A stretch of 64,000 nucleotides of DNA, from assembly GCA_021738385.1 (NCBI GenBank), contig JAIPCF010000004.1, forward strand, positions 1 through 64,000, written 5' to 3'. Within the stretch, counting starts at the first letter, position 1, and each line of letters starts with the position of its first letter. Below, in pieces: positions 16,970 to 25,264 of the stretch. The notes under the pieces are model-generated. The model was not told where the DNA came from, made no database searches, and worked only from the letters and a program-made list of their open reading frames with translations. This DNA is from Sulfuritalea sp. Lineage in GTDB: Bacteria; Pseudomonadota; Gammaproteobacteria; Burkholderiales; Rhodocyclaceae. The position numbers were made by a program, and so were the translations under genes.

Positions 16970-17677
16970 TCAGTCCTTCAGCGCTCTGGCCAGCACCCGG
17001 TTTTCCACTCGCGCGGCGCCGTGCGCCTTGAGCGTTTGTGCCAGCTCGTCGAGAGTCGCGCCGGTGGTCATGACGTCATCAATGACCAGCACCGTTTTGC
17101 CGCTGAGGTCGACTTTGCATTCAAAGGCATGGCGGATATTTTTCTTCCGGTCTTTCCAGGCCAGTTGGGATTGGGGCGGTGTGTCTCGATTGCGATGTAC
17201 GTGACCAACGCTCAGGGTCATACCCAAGGCGCGGGTCAGCGGCCTCGCAATTTCCAGTGCCTGATTGAAGCCGCGTTGTACCAGTCGTTCTGCGGAAAGA
17301 GGAACCGGCAGGATCAGATCAGGACGGCCTGAAAGTGGCATTTGCGCCAGGGCCCTGCCGAAAAACTCGGCGCTGGTGAGACGGTGCGTGTATTTGAGCG
17401 ACTGGATCAGGCGGTCAATCGGGAACTCGTAGCGGTAAACCGCCTGTGTCGCATCAAAGTGGGGCGGCTGTTTCAGACAGGCGCCGCAGAGTGTCGAGCC
17501 AGGCGTCGGCAGCGCACAGACCGGACAGCGCTCGCTGCCCAATGTGGGAAGATTGGTGCTGCAGTGTGGGCACAGAATATCGTCGTTGCCGGGTGCCGCG
17601 CACAGCAGGCAATCCTGCGCCAACGCTCTGGCAGCAAGGCTCTTCGCAAGCTCTGTGACCTTCCTCGTAATTGACAA
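16970..17677 (-). CDS. comF: ComF family phosphoribosyltransferase-like protein
   Basis: A 235-residue protein of the ComF/GntX family, linked to natural transformation or DNA processing. Two CxxC pairs near the N-terminus (CLLC, CPHC) and a second set (CPVC, CGAC) form the double zinc ribbon. The C-terminal half is a type I phosphoribosyltransferase domain with the PRPP loop [13 protein letters not shown] near residue 195. ComF is needed for single-stranded DNA handling in several competent bacteria; here the role is inferred. The stretch HRLTSAEFF near residue 100 is encoded by repeat A copy 4, without a visible change of domain length. bioB is transcribed divergently. Confidence 0.9.
   Translation of the reverse strand: MSITRKVTELAKSLAARALAQDCLLCAAPGNDDILCPHCSTNLPTLGSERCPVCALPTPGSTLCGACLKQPPHFDATQAVYRYEFPIDRLIQSLKYTHRLTSAEFFGRALAQMPLSGRPDLILPVPLSAERLVQRGFNQALEIARPLTRALGMTLSVGHVHRNRDTPPQSQLAWKDRKKNIRHAFECKVDLSGKTVLVIDDVMTTGATLDELAQTLKAHGAARVENRVLARALKD
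17362..17386 (+). repeat. repeat A, copy 4, inside comF
   Basis: AAAACTCGGCGCTGGTGAGA then CGGTG on the plus strand, antisense to comF. Only one base differs from the core (GAGACGG for GATACGG). Confidence 0.8.
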
Positions 17678-17733
17678 GCCCGATTCCTTCCACCAAGATG
17701 CGCACCTTTCCCCATTCTATCGAGTCCTTTGTA

Positions 17734-18711
17734 ATGGAAGCCACAAGCACACTTCAAGCCGTCTCCGCCACAAGCGTTCCGGCTCAGCGCTGGACTATTC
17801 AGGCTTTGCTTGGGCTGTTCGAACTGCCCTTCAACGACTTGATGTATCGCGCTCAGCAAGTGCATCGCGAACATCATGAAGCCAACGCCGTCCAACGCTC
17901 GACCCTGCTCTCGATCAAGACCGGAGGTTGCTCCGAGGATTGTGGCTATTGCTCGCAGTCGGCGCATCACGGCGAGGCGGCAAAGGAAGCGCTGCTGGAA
18001 ACTGAAGACGTGATCGCCGCGGCGCGCGCCGCAAAAGACAAAGGCGCGTCACGCTTCTGTATGGGTGCTGCCTGGCGCGGACCCAAAGATAAGGATCTCG
18101 ATCGCGTTGCCGACATGATCGCTGCGGTCAAGTCGCTTGGACTGGAAACCTGCGTCACGCTCGGCATGCTCAAGGACGGTCAGGCTGAGCGGCTGAAGCA
18201 GGCCGGACTCGACTACTACAACCACAATCTGGACACCGCGCCGGAGTTCTATGGCCAGGTGATCAAGACTCATGCCCAAAGCGAACGTTTCGATACGCTC
18301 GACAAGGTGCGCGAGGCCGGCATCAAGGTGTGCTGTGGCGGCATCGTCGGCATGGGTGAAACAAGGCGCCAGCGCGCCTCGTTGCTGGTTGAACTGGCCA
18401 ACATGAATCCGGCGCCCGATTCGGTGCCAATCAACGAATTGGTGCCCATGCCCGGCACGCCTCTGGAAAACGCGCCGCCGCTTGATCCTTTCGAGTTCGT
18501 GCGCACTATCGCCGTAGCGCGCATCATCATGCCCGAGTCGATGGTTCGGCTTTCTGCCGGACGACAGGAAATGAGCGACGAGTTGCAGGCCTTGTGCTTT
18601 CTCGCCGGCGCCAATTCAATTTTCTACGGGGACAAATTGCTGACAGCGGGCAATCCGGAAGCCGATCGCGACGAAGCGCTGTTCGCCCGGCTTGGCTTCT
18701 CAGCCATCTAG
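17734..18711 (+). CDS. bioB: biotin synthase
   Basis: A 325-residue radical SAM enzyme that inserts sulfur into dethiobiotin. The [4Fe-4S] motif CSEDCGYC lies near residues 67-74, and the family motifs [15 protein letters not shown] and RLSAGR are all present. The frame is open from 17671, but the ATG at 17734 gives the usual N-terminus. Divergent from comF with about 56 bases between starts. bioC follows after seven bases. Other biotin genes (bioA, D, F) are not in the window. Confidence 0.96.
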   Translation: MEATSTLQAVSATSVPAQRWTIQALLGLFELPFNDLMYRAQQVHREHHEANAVQRSTLLSIKTGGCSEDCGYCSQSAHHGEAAKEALLETEDVIAAARAAKDKGASRFCMGAAWRGPKDKDLDRVADMIAAVKSLGLETCVTLGMLKDGQAERLKQAGLDYYNHNLDTAPEFYGQVIKTHAQSERFDTLDKVREAGIKVCCGGIVGMGETRRQRASLLVELANMNPAPDSVPINELVPMPGTPLENAPPLDPFEFVRTIAVARIIMPESMVRLSAGRQEMSDELQALCFLAGANSIFYGDKLLTAGNPEADRDEALFARLGFSAI

Positions 18712-18718
18712 TCTGATC

Positions 18719-19573
18719 GTGCGCAGCAGCTTTTCCGGCGCTGCACAAACCTACGACACGGCCGCCGTCCTTGCCCGTGAAGTGGGTGCTCGCATGGCTG
18801 CGCGCCTGGATCTGGTAAAGATCACTCCACAACGCGTTGCGGATATCGGTTGTGCCACAGGGGACGGAATCCGCAAGTTGCAGCAGCGCTATCCCAAGGC
18901 ACTACCGCTAGCGCTCGACTATGCTTTACCCATGTTGCAGGCCGTGCGCCGGGCGTCCCCGCGCTTGCAGCGTCTGGCCAGGAGAGAGCCGCGCCTTGTC
19001 AACGCGGACGTTCGCCAGTTGCCGCTGGCTTCCAATTCGCTCGGGCTGGTCTGGTCGAATCTGATGTTGCATTGGCTGGAAGATCCGCTGCCGGCACTGC
19101 GCGAACTGCACCGCGTACTGGAAGTGAATGGTCTGCTCAGCTTCGCCACGCTTGGCCCGGACACGGTGAAAGAACTGCGCGAGGCGGCGCAGAAAGTTGG
19201 CGTTGGCGAGATTTGCATGCCGGGGAAAGCGCTTCGCGCGCCGGCAGCGGCGCGGCGATTTCTCGACATGCACGATCTGGGCGACATGCTGGTGGCCGCC
19301 GGCTTTGGCGACCCGGTGATGGATATGGAACGCATTACGCTCACCTATTCGACGCCGCGCGCTTTCCTTGCCGACCAGCGCCACCTTGGCGTGCGTGACG
19401 CCTTGCTCGGTCAGTTGCCCTGGCGTGACTGGCGACGTTTGCTCAACGCGTGGCCGCAGGATGTCGACGGCCGTTTTCCGACCACGTTTGAAATCGTTTA
19501 TGCCCACGCCTGGAAGCCGGAGCCGCGGCAGATAGCCGATGGCCGAGCCGTGGTGCAGTTTCGTTCCCGATAA
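18719..19573 (+). CDS. bioC: malonyl-ACP O-methyltransferase BioC
   Basis: A 284-residue SAM-dependent methyltransferase that primes pimeloyl synthesis for biotin by methylating malonyl-ACP. The N-terminus FSGAAQTYDTAAVLAREVG is typical of BioC. The SAM motif VADIGCATGDG is near residue 40. The WSNLMLHWLEDP motif is characteristic of the family. I chose GTG at 18719 over an upstream TTG at 18692, because it lies just after the bioB stop and fits the family's start. It forms an operon with bioB. Confidence 0.9.
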   Translation: MRSSFSGAAQTYDTAAVLAREVGARMAARLDLVKITPQRVADIGCATGDGIRKLQQRYPKALPLALDYALPMLQAVRRASPRLQRLARREPRLVNADVRQLPLASNSLGLVWSNLMLHWLEDPLPALRELHRVLEVNGLLSFATLGPDTVKELREAAQKVGVGEICMPGKALRAPAAARRFLDMHDLGDMLVAAGFGDPVMDMERITLTYSTPRAFLADQRHLGVRDALLGQLPWRDWRRLLNAWPQDVDGRFPTTFEIVYAHAWKPEPRQIADGRAVVQFRSR

Positions 19574-19865
19574 CGCGCAGCGAAGGGCTGCTCTTGCCGC
19601 CGCTTGCCTGAATCAATAGCATGCGACGCCTCCGCGCTGACTAAAAGCAGCTGCATACATCGAGACGGAAGGTCGTATGGCTCAATCGAGCCAGGTGCGC
19701 AGCCTTGCGGATCCGCGTCCCCTCACTTAAAAAACCCGGCTGACCCAAATCAATCAACCGCGTGTCTGCGTTCGCCGAAAAAAGCCGGGCAGATGGATTA
19801 GCGTCGAATAAACAACCGCCTGAAACATTTTGCCAATCGCAGCCATGATTGTGGAAATCCGCATA

Positions 19866-19894
19866 TTGCACAATGTGGAGTATTATTTTACAAT
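19866..19894 (+). promoter_or_regulatory. sigma70-type promoter for aceE
   Basis: TTGCAC (19866-19871) and TACAAT (19889-19894) separated by exactly 17 bases. Transcription would start near 19901, leaving a leader of about 240 bases before aceE that includes repeat B. Confidence 0.6.
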
Positions 19895-19960
19895 GCGCAA
19901 CATCCAAAGTATGCCGAGTCTTCAACTCGGTCTATGCTGCGGAAAAGCGAAGCAAGGCGG

Positions 19961-20019
19961 AGCTTCAGTGCAGGCTAATGCCAGCTTGATCGGCGTTGAG
20001 CGGAGCGGCCGCTACTAGA
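19961..20019 (+). repeat. repeat B, copy 1 (stem-loop in aceE leader)
   Basis: About 60 bases closely matching 34375-34434. The inner stem TAATGCC/GGCGTTG keeps pairing with the help of two G-T wobbles where copy 2 has perfect pairs. Confidence 0.75.
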
Positions 20020-20140
20020 ACAGCGCGTGGCGACGCTTCGGCACCGGCAGTTTGGTGGCTGGCGTAACGTCGCAATAGAACAGGTCCGTCGGGATCACAT
20101 CCAGCGGACACAAGTACAACTCTCACAAGGAGGAGGTTTC

Positions 20141-22822
20141 ATGTCTGTTGCCAATAGTTCCCAGCTCGTTGCATCCGATGCCGATCCGCAGGAAACCCGT
20201 GAATGGCTCGATGCACTCGAAGCCGTCATCGCCAATGAAGGCGCCGAGCGTGCCCATTTTCTTCTCGAGCAACTGATCGCGCTGGGCCACCAGACGGGCA
20301 TCAACATGCCCTACAGCGCCAATACCGAATACATCAACAGCATTCCTGCCGATCAGCAGCCGGTGACGCCGGGCGACTATGAGATGGAACAGAAAATTCG
20401 CGACTATGCACGCTGGAACGCGATGGTAATGGTGCTGCGGGCCAACAAGGACGACTCGGGACTCGGCGGCCACATTGCCAGTTATGCGTCGGCAGCGACG
20501 CTCTATGACATCGGCTTCAATCATTTCTGGCATGCGCCGTCAGAGAATCATGGCGGCGATCTGGTGTTGTCTCAGGGCCATTCGGCGACGGGCACTTATG
20601 CGCGTGCCTTCATGCTGGGCCGATTGACCGTAGAACAGATGGACAATTTCCGTCGCGAGGTTGATGGCAAGGGCCTGTCCAGCTATCCACATCCCTGGTT
20701 GATGCCGGATTTCTGGCAGTTTCCGACCGTATCGATGGGTCTTGGCCCCTTGCAGGCGATCTACCAGGCTCGTTTCATGAAATACATGCAGCATCGGTCG
20801 ATGATCCCCACCGACAACCGCAAGGTCTGGGCGTTCATGGGCGACGGCGAAATGGACGAGCCGGAATCCATGGGTGCCATCGGCATGGCCGGGCGCGAGC
20901 GACTGGACAATCTGATTTTCGTCATCAACTGCAATCTTCAGCGGCTCGACGGACCGGTGCGCGGCAACGGCAAGATCATCCAGGAACTTGAATCCGATTT
21001 TCGTGGTGCCGGCTGGAACGTGATCAAGGTGATCTGGGGCAGCTACTGGGATCCGTTGCTGGCACAGGACAAGACCGGGCTCCTGCAAAAACGCATGATG
21101 GAATGTGTCGACGGCGACTATCAGACCTTCAAGGCTCGCGACGGTGCGTATGTGCGCGAGCACTTCTTCGGCAAGTATCCGGAGTTGCTGAAGATGGTCT
21201 CGACCTGGTCCGACGACGACATCTGGCGTCTGAATCGCGGCGGACACGATCCGCACAAGGTCTATGCTGCATATGCAGCTGCCGTGGCGCATACCGGTCA
21301 GCCGACGGTGATCCTGGCCAAGACAATCAAGGGCTATGGCATGGGCGAGGCCGGCGAGGCACAGAACATCACCCACCAGCAGAAGAAAATGGGCACCACC
21401 TCGATCAAGGCATTCCGCGACCGCTTCAAGCTGCCGGTGAAGGATGAGGATCTGGAAAAGCTGCCCTACCTGACCTTCCCTGAAGGTTCAAAGGAGCTTA
21501 TCTACATGCGCGAGCGGCGCATGGCGCTGGGTGGCTACTCGCCGGCACGCAGACGCACCGCCGAGGCGCTGCCGGTACCTCCCTTGTCAGCGTTCGAGGC
21601 CTTGCTAAAGGCGGGCGGCGAGGGGCGCGAATTTTCCACCACCATGTCTTTCGTGCGTGGCCTCAACGTCATGCTCAAAGACAAGATCATCGGCAAGCGT
21701 GTCGTGCCCATCGTCGTCGATGAGTCACGCACTTTCGGTATGGAAGGCCTGTTCCGCCAGATCGGCATCTGGAATCAGGACGGTCAGAACTATGTGCCGC
21801 AGGATGCCGATCAGATGATGTTCTACAAGGAAACCAAGACCGGGCAGATTCTGCAGGAAGGCATCAATGAAGCTGGTGCCATGGCCGACTGGATCGCTGC
21901 GGCCACCAGCTACTCGACCCATGGTGTGCAGATGATTCCGGTCTATGTCTGCTATTCCATGTTCGGCATGCAGCGCACCATGGACCTGGTCTGGGCTGCG
22001 GGCGACCAGCGCGCACGAGGTTTCCTGATCGGTGGCACGGCCGGGCGCACCACACTCAACGGCGAAGGACTGCAACATGAGGACGGCCACTCGCAGGTGC
22101 TGGCGGCCACGGTACCGAATTGCATTTCCTACGACCCAACCTTCGCCTATGAAGTTGCAGTGATCGTGCAGGATGGTTTGCGCCGCATGGTCTCCGAGCA
22201 GGAAGACGTGTTCTATTACCTGACGGTGATGAACGAGAACTACGAACATCCGGCGATTCCGGAAGACGCCGCACCCGGCATCCTCAAGGGCATGTACCAG
22301 TTCAGGAAGGGCGCTGCATCCAACGGCCCGCGTGTGCAGTTGCTGGGCTCCGGCACTATCTTCATGGAGTCCGTTGCCGCCGCCGAGTTGCTGAAGAAAG
22401 ACTGGGGTGTCGAGGCCGACCTTTGGTCCTGCCCCAGTTTCAACGAACTTGCGCGCGAGGGTCAGGATGTTGCGCGCTGGAATCTTTTGCATCCAACCGG
22501 AAAACAGCGTGTCTCGCACGTCGGCGCCTGCCTGGCAGAAACGCGCGGCCCGGTGATCGCGGCGACGGATTACATCCGCAGCTTTGCTGAACAGATCCGG
22601 GCTTTCGTGCCGCGTTCATACACGGTATTGGGCACCGATGGTTTCGGCCGTTCGGATACGCGCGAAAAGCTGCGTCATTTCTTCGAGGTGGATCGCCACT
22701 GGATCACTGTCGCGGCACTCACCGCGCTGGCTGACGAGGGCTCCGTGAAGCGTGAGAAAGTCGCCGAGGCGATCAAGAAGTACGCTCTCGATCCGAACAA
22801 GCCTAACCCGGTAAAGGTGTAG
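20141..22822 (+). CDS. aceE: pyruvate dehydrogenase E1 component (homodimeric)
   Basis: An 893-residue thiamine diphosphate enzyme that decarboxylates pyruvate and acetylates the E2 lipoyl group. The TPP motif GDGEMDEPESMGA is near residue 234, with NCNLQRLDGPVRGN following, and the transketolase-like middle and C-terminal domains are complete. The frame is open upstream from 20027, but ATG 20141 has an excellent ribosome binding site. It heads the operon aceE-aceF-proteasome homologue-lpd. Confidence 0.97.
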   Translation: MSVANSSQLVASDADPQETREWLDALEAVIANEGAERAHFLLEQLIALGHQTGINMPYSANTEYINSIPADQQPVTPGDYEMEQKIRDYARWNAMVMVLRANKDDSGLGGHIASYASAATLYDIGFNHFWHAPSENHGGDLVLSQGHSATGTYARAFMLGRLTVEQMDNFRREVDGKGLSSYPHPWLMPDFWQFPTVSMGLGPLQAIYQARFMKYMQHRSMIPTDNRKVWAFMGDGEMDEPESMGAIGMAGRERLDNLIFVINCNLQRLDGPVRGNGKIIQELESDFRGAGWNVIKVIWGSYWDPLLAQDKTGLLQKRMMECVDGDYQTFKARDGAYVREHFFGKYPELLKMVSTWSDDDIWRLNRGGHDPHKVYAAYAAAVAHTGQPTVILAKTIKGYGMGEAGEAQNITHQQKKMGTTSIKAFRDRFKLPVKDEDLEKLPYLTFPEGSKELIYMRERRMALGGYSPARRRTAEALPVPPLSAFEALLKAGGEGREFSTTMSFVRGLNVMLKDKIIGKRVVPIVVDESRTFGMEGLFRQIGIWNQDGQNYVPQDADQMMFYKETKTGQILQEGINEAGAMADWIAAATSYSTHGVQMIPVYVCYSMFGMQRTMDLVWAAGDQRARGFLIGGTAGRTTLNGEGLQHEDGHSQVLAATVPNCISYDPTFAYEVAVIVQDGLRRMVSEQEDVFYYLTVMNENYEHPAIPEDAAPGILKGMYQFRKGAASNGPRVQLLGSGTIFMESVAAAELLKKDWGVEADLWSCPSFNELAREGQDVARWNLLHPTGKQRVSHVGACLAETRGPVIAATDYIRSFAEQIRAFVPRSYTVLGTDGFGRSDTREKLRHFFEVDRHWITVAALTALADEGSVKREKVAEAIKKYALDPNKPNPVKV

Positions 22823-22940
22823 TTATGGCTCCCCACCCCTCGGTACCCGCCCCAAAGGCGGAGATGACAATGATTCGCGGGTTTTACCCGCTCCCGATAA
22901 ATGACTCGCTGCCCGCTTGGGGCGGCCCTGCGGAGGCAGC

Positions 22941-24686
22941 ATGGCCCAGATAATTGAAGTGAAGGTTCCAGATATCGGCGACTTCAAGGATGTGCCGATC
23001 ATAGAGTTGCTGGTCAAGGTCGGCGATCAGGTTAGCGCGGAAGACTCGCTGATCACGCTGGAGTCGGACAAGGCGACCATGGATGTGCCGTCTCCGGTCT
23101 CTGGTGTGGTGACTGAACTCAAGCTGAAAGTCGGCGACGCGGTATCGGAAGGTACGCTGGTCGCGCTGGTTGAAGTTGCCGACCAGGCAAAACTTATGCG
23201 AAGCGGTATCCACGCGGACGGCGCTGGTGATACGGTGGCCCCGGGTTCCGCTGCGACTCCTGAAGCTGCCGCGACGCTTGCGGCTCCGGTTGCAGCCGCC
23301 GCAGCAACAGCCTCGGTGGTCGAAGTCAGGGTTCCCGACATTGGTGATTTCAAGGACGTTCCCATCATTGAACTGCTGGTCAAGGTCGGCGACGAGGTCA
23401 AAGCAGAAGATTCATTGATGACGCTTGAGTCAGACAAGGCCACCATGGATATCCCGTCTCCGGTTTCCGGTGTCGTGACCGAACTCAAAGTGAAAGTCGG
23501 CGACAAAGTGGCCGAGGGCGTGGTGCTGGCGCTGGTAAAACTCGGCGATGGCGGTACGGCGATGCCGGGTGCGACCACATCGCAGACGCCGGTTTCGGCA
23601 CCTGCGACAGCTCCCGCCACATCTCGTCCTGTCGTTGCGTCCGTGACGGTCGACAGCGGTGCCTCGGATTACCGTCCGGGCGACGCCGAATTGATTTCTG
23701 CGCAGCCTCGGGTATCCATGCCGACGCCGGCAGACCGTCTGCACGGACCGGTGGCCCATGCCAGCCCGTCGGTACGCGCCTTTGCGCGAGAGCTCGGTGT
23801 CGATGTGGCAAAAGTGGCCGGCACGGGCCCCAAAGGACGCATTCTGCAGGCGGACGTTCAGGCCTACGTCAAGGGTGTGATCAGGGGTGCAGCGGCACCG
23901 ATCGCAGCAGCGGCCAGTGCGGGTGGCGCGAGTTTGGGGGGGCTGGACCTGTTGCCCTGGCCAAAGATCGACTTCGCCAAATTCGGCGAAATCGAGGTCA
24001 AACCACTGTCGCGAATCCAGAAAATTTCTGGAGCCAATCTTTCGCGCAATTGGGTCATGATTCCGGCCGTCACTTATCACGAAGACGCCGACATCACCGA
24101 GCTCGAAGCCTTCCGGGTACAAATCAACAAGGAAAACGAGAAGGGTGGCGACAAGAGCGCGGCCAAGCTGACCATGCTCGCCTTCCTGATCAAGGCGTGC
24201 GTCAAGGCACTGCAAAAATACCCTGCGTTCAATGCTTCGATCGATGGCGACAACCTGGTGCTGAAAAAGTATTTCAACATTGGCTTTGCCGCGGATACAC
24301 CCAACGGTTTGATGGTGCCTGTAATCAAGAACGCCGACAGCAAAGGCGTCTTCGAGCTGGCCCGCGAATCCGGAGAGCTGGCGCGGCAGGCGCGAGAAGG
24401 CAAACTCAAGCCGGGCGACATGCAGGGTGCCTGCTTTACGATTTCCAGCCTGGGCGGGATCGGCGGCACCTACTTCGCACCGATCGTCAATGCGCCGGAG
24501 GTAGCGATTCTCGGCGTGAACAAGTCGGCGATGAAACCGGTTTGGGACGGCAAGGCTTTTGTTCCGAGGCTGACCTTGCCCCTGTCGCTAACCGCCGATC
24601 ACCGTGTGATTGATGGCGCATTGGCGACCCGTTTCAACGTCTATCTGGCGCAGCTGCTTTCCGATATGCGGAGAAGCATGTTGTGA
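22941..24686 (+). CDS. aceF: dihydrolipoamide acetyltransferase (E2) with two lipoyl domains
   Basis: A 581-residue E2 core of the pyruvate dehydrogenase complex. Two nearly identical lipoyl domains lie at about residues 1-78 and 128-205, each with the lipoylated Lys in ESDKATMD. The E3/E1-binding domain is near 270-310, and the catalytic domain ends with ADHRVIDGA near 552. The ATG at 22941 follows CGGAGG. Repeat A copies 5 and 6 encode parts of the two flexible linkers (DGAGDTVAP and KLGDGGTAMP), located just after each lipoyl domain. The 3' end overlaps the start of the next gene. Confidence 0.96.
   Translation: MAQIIEVKVPDIGDFKDVPIIELLVKVGDQVSAEDSLITLESDKATMDVPSPVSGVVTELKLKVGDAVSEGTLVALVEVADQAKLMRSGIHADGAGDTVAPGSAATPEAAATLAAPVAAAAATASVVEVRVPDIGDFKDVPIIELLVKVGDEVKAEDSLMTLESDKATMDIPSPVSGVVTELKVKVGDKVAEGVVLALVKLGDGGTAMPGATTSQTPVSAPATAPATSRPVVASVTVDSGASDYRPGDAELISAQPRVSMPTPADRLHGPVAHASPSVRAFARELGVDVAKVAGTGPKGRILQADVQAYVKGVIRGAAAPIAAAASAGGASLGGLDLLPWPKIDFAKFGEIEVKPLSRIQKISGANLSRNWVMIPAVTYHEDADITELEAFRVQINKENEKGGDKSAAKLTMLAFLIKACVKALQKYPAFNASIDGDNLVLKKYFNIGFAADTPNGLMVPVIKNADSKGVFELARESGELARQAREGKLKPGDMQGACFTISSLGGIGGTYFAPIVNAPEVAILGVNKSAMKPVWDGKAFVPRLTLPLSLTADHRVIDGALATRFNVYLAQLLSDMRRSML
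23216..23238 (+). repeat. repeat A, copy 5, in first aceF linker
   Basis: CGGCGCTGGTGATACGGTGG, a near-perfect core. Translated GAGDTVA in the linker after lipoyl domain 1. Confidence 0.75.
23537..23561 (+). repeat. repeat A, copy 6 (variant), in second aceF linker
   Basis: AAAACTCGGCGATGGC then GGTACGGCG; good match at both ends. Translated KLGDGGTA after lipoyl domain 2. Confidence 0.6.
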
Positions 24687-25264
24687 CCACGATCACCGTG
24701 GTCAAGAAGGGAAATGAGGTCGCCATTGCTGCCGACGGCCTCACCACTTTCGGTGACACCCGTTTGGCACGCAGCTACAAAGGCGAGCATGACAAGATTC
24801 TGAGAATCGCCGGGTCGTGGATCGGGATATGCGGTTCGTCGGCGCACCATCTGGTACTGCTCAGCGCTTTTTCGAAACTCGAAGATATCAAGCTGGGATC
24901 GCGCATGGAAGTTTATGAGACCTTTCGACGTTTGCATCCAGTCCTCAAGGAGCACGCCTTCCTCAATACCAAGGAAGATGAGGACGACCCTTACGAGAGC
25001 TCGCAGATCACAGCGCTGATCGCCAACAGTTCCGGCATTTACGGCGTGTATTCCTATCGCGAAGTGTTCGAGTTCGACCGCGTCTGGGCCGCTGGCTCGG
25101 GTCGCAATTTTGCGCTGGGGGCGATGCATGCGCTCTACGACAGTGATCTGTCGGCGGCGAGCATTGCCGAAGCCGGAGTGGACGCCGGCATTGAATTCGA
25201 TACCTCATCAGGACCGCCGATCGTGGTTCATGAAATCAAACTGGAAGGAAAGTCGCATGAGTGA
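24683..25264 (+). CDS. proteasome-family Ntn hydrolase (betaproteobacterial proteasome homologue, BPH)
   Basis: A 193-residue protein of the HslV/proteasome beta fold. Met is followed by TTITVVKKGNEVAIAADG, so removal of Met would expose the nucleophile Thr1. Asp17 is in place, and Lys in HDKILRI aligns with HslV Lys33 with about four extra residues before it. No HslU partner is nearby. The BPH family is known from betaproteobacteria as a self-compartmentalising proteasome relative of uncertain role. Here it is set inside the pyruvate dehydrogenase operon: its GTG start overlaps the aceF stop by four bases and its end overlaps lpd by eight. That suggests coordinated synthesis with the complex. 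Substrate unknown. Confidence 0.85.
   Translation: MTTITVVKKGNEVAIAADGLTTFGDTRLARSYKGEHDKILRIAGSWIGICGSSAHHLVLLSAFSKLEDIKLGSRMEVYETFRRLHPVLKEHAFLNTKEDEDDPYESSQITALIANSSGIYGVYSYREVFEFDRVWAAGSGRNFALGAMHALYDSDLSAASIAEAGVDAGIEFDTSSGPPIVVHEIKLEGKSHE

Larger units (their letters stand above)
19574..20140. other. noncoding region with aceE promoter and leader
   Basis: About 570 bases between bioC and aceE. It contains a sigma70-like promoter at 19866-19894, repeat B copy 1 at 19961-20019, and the aceE ribosome binding site (AAGGAGGAGG at 20128-20137). CCCGGCT near 19735 can pair with AGCCGGG near 19786 across a long loop. No convincing gene is seen; short open frames here lack translation signals. 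Confidence 0.6.

Noticed and set aside
19961-20019. Repeat B as an integron attC site
   Set aside because: GTTGAGC/GTTAAGC fit the simple GTTRRRY box, but the opposite box (GGCTAAC/T) does not fit RYYYAAC, there is no integrase or cassette array, and the two copies sit alone in gene leaders.
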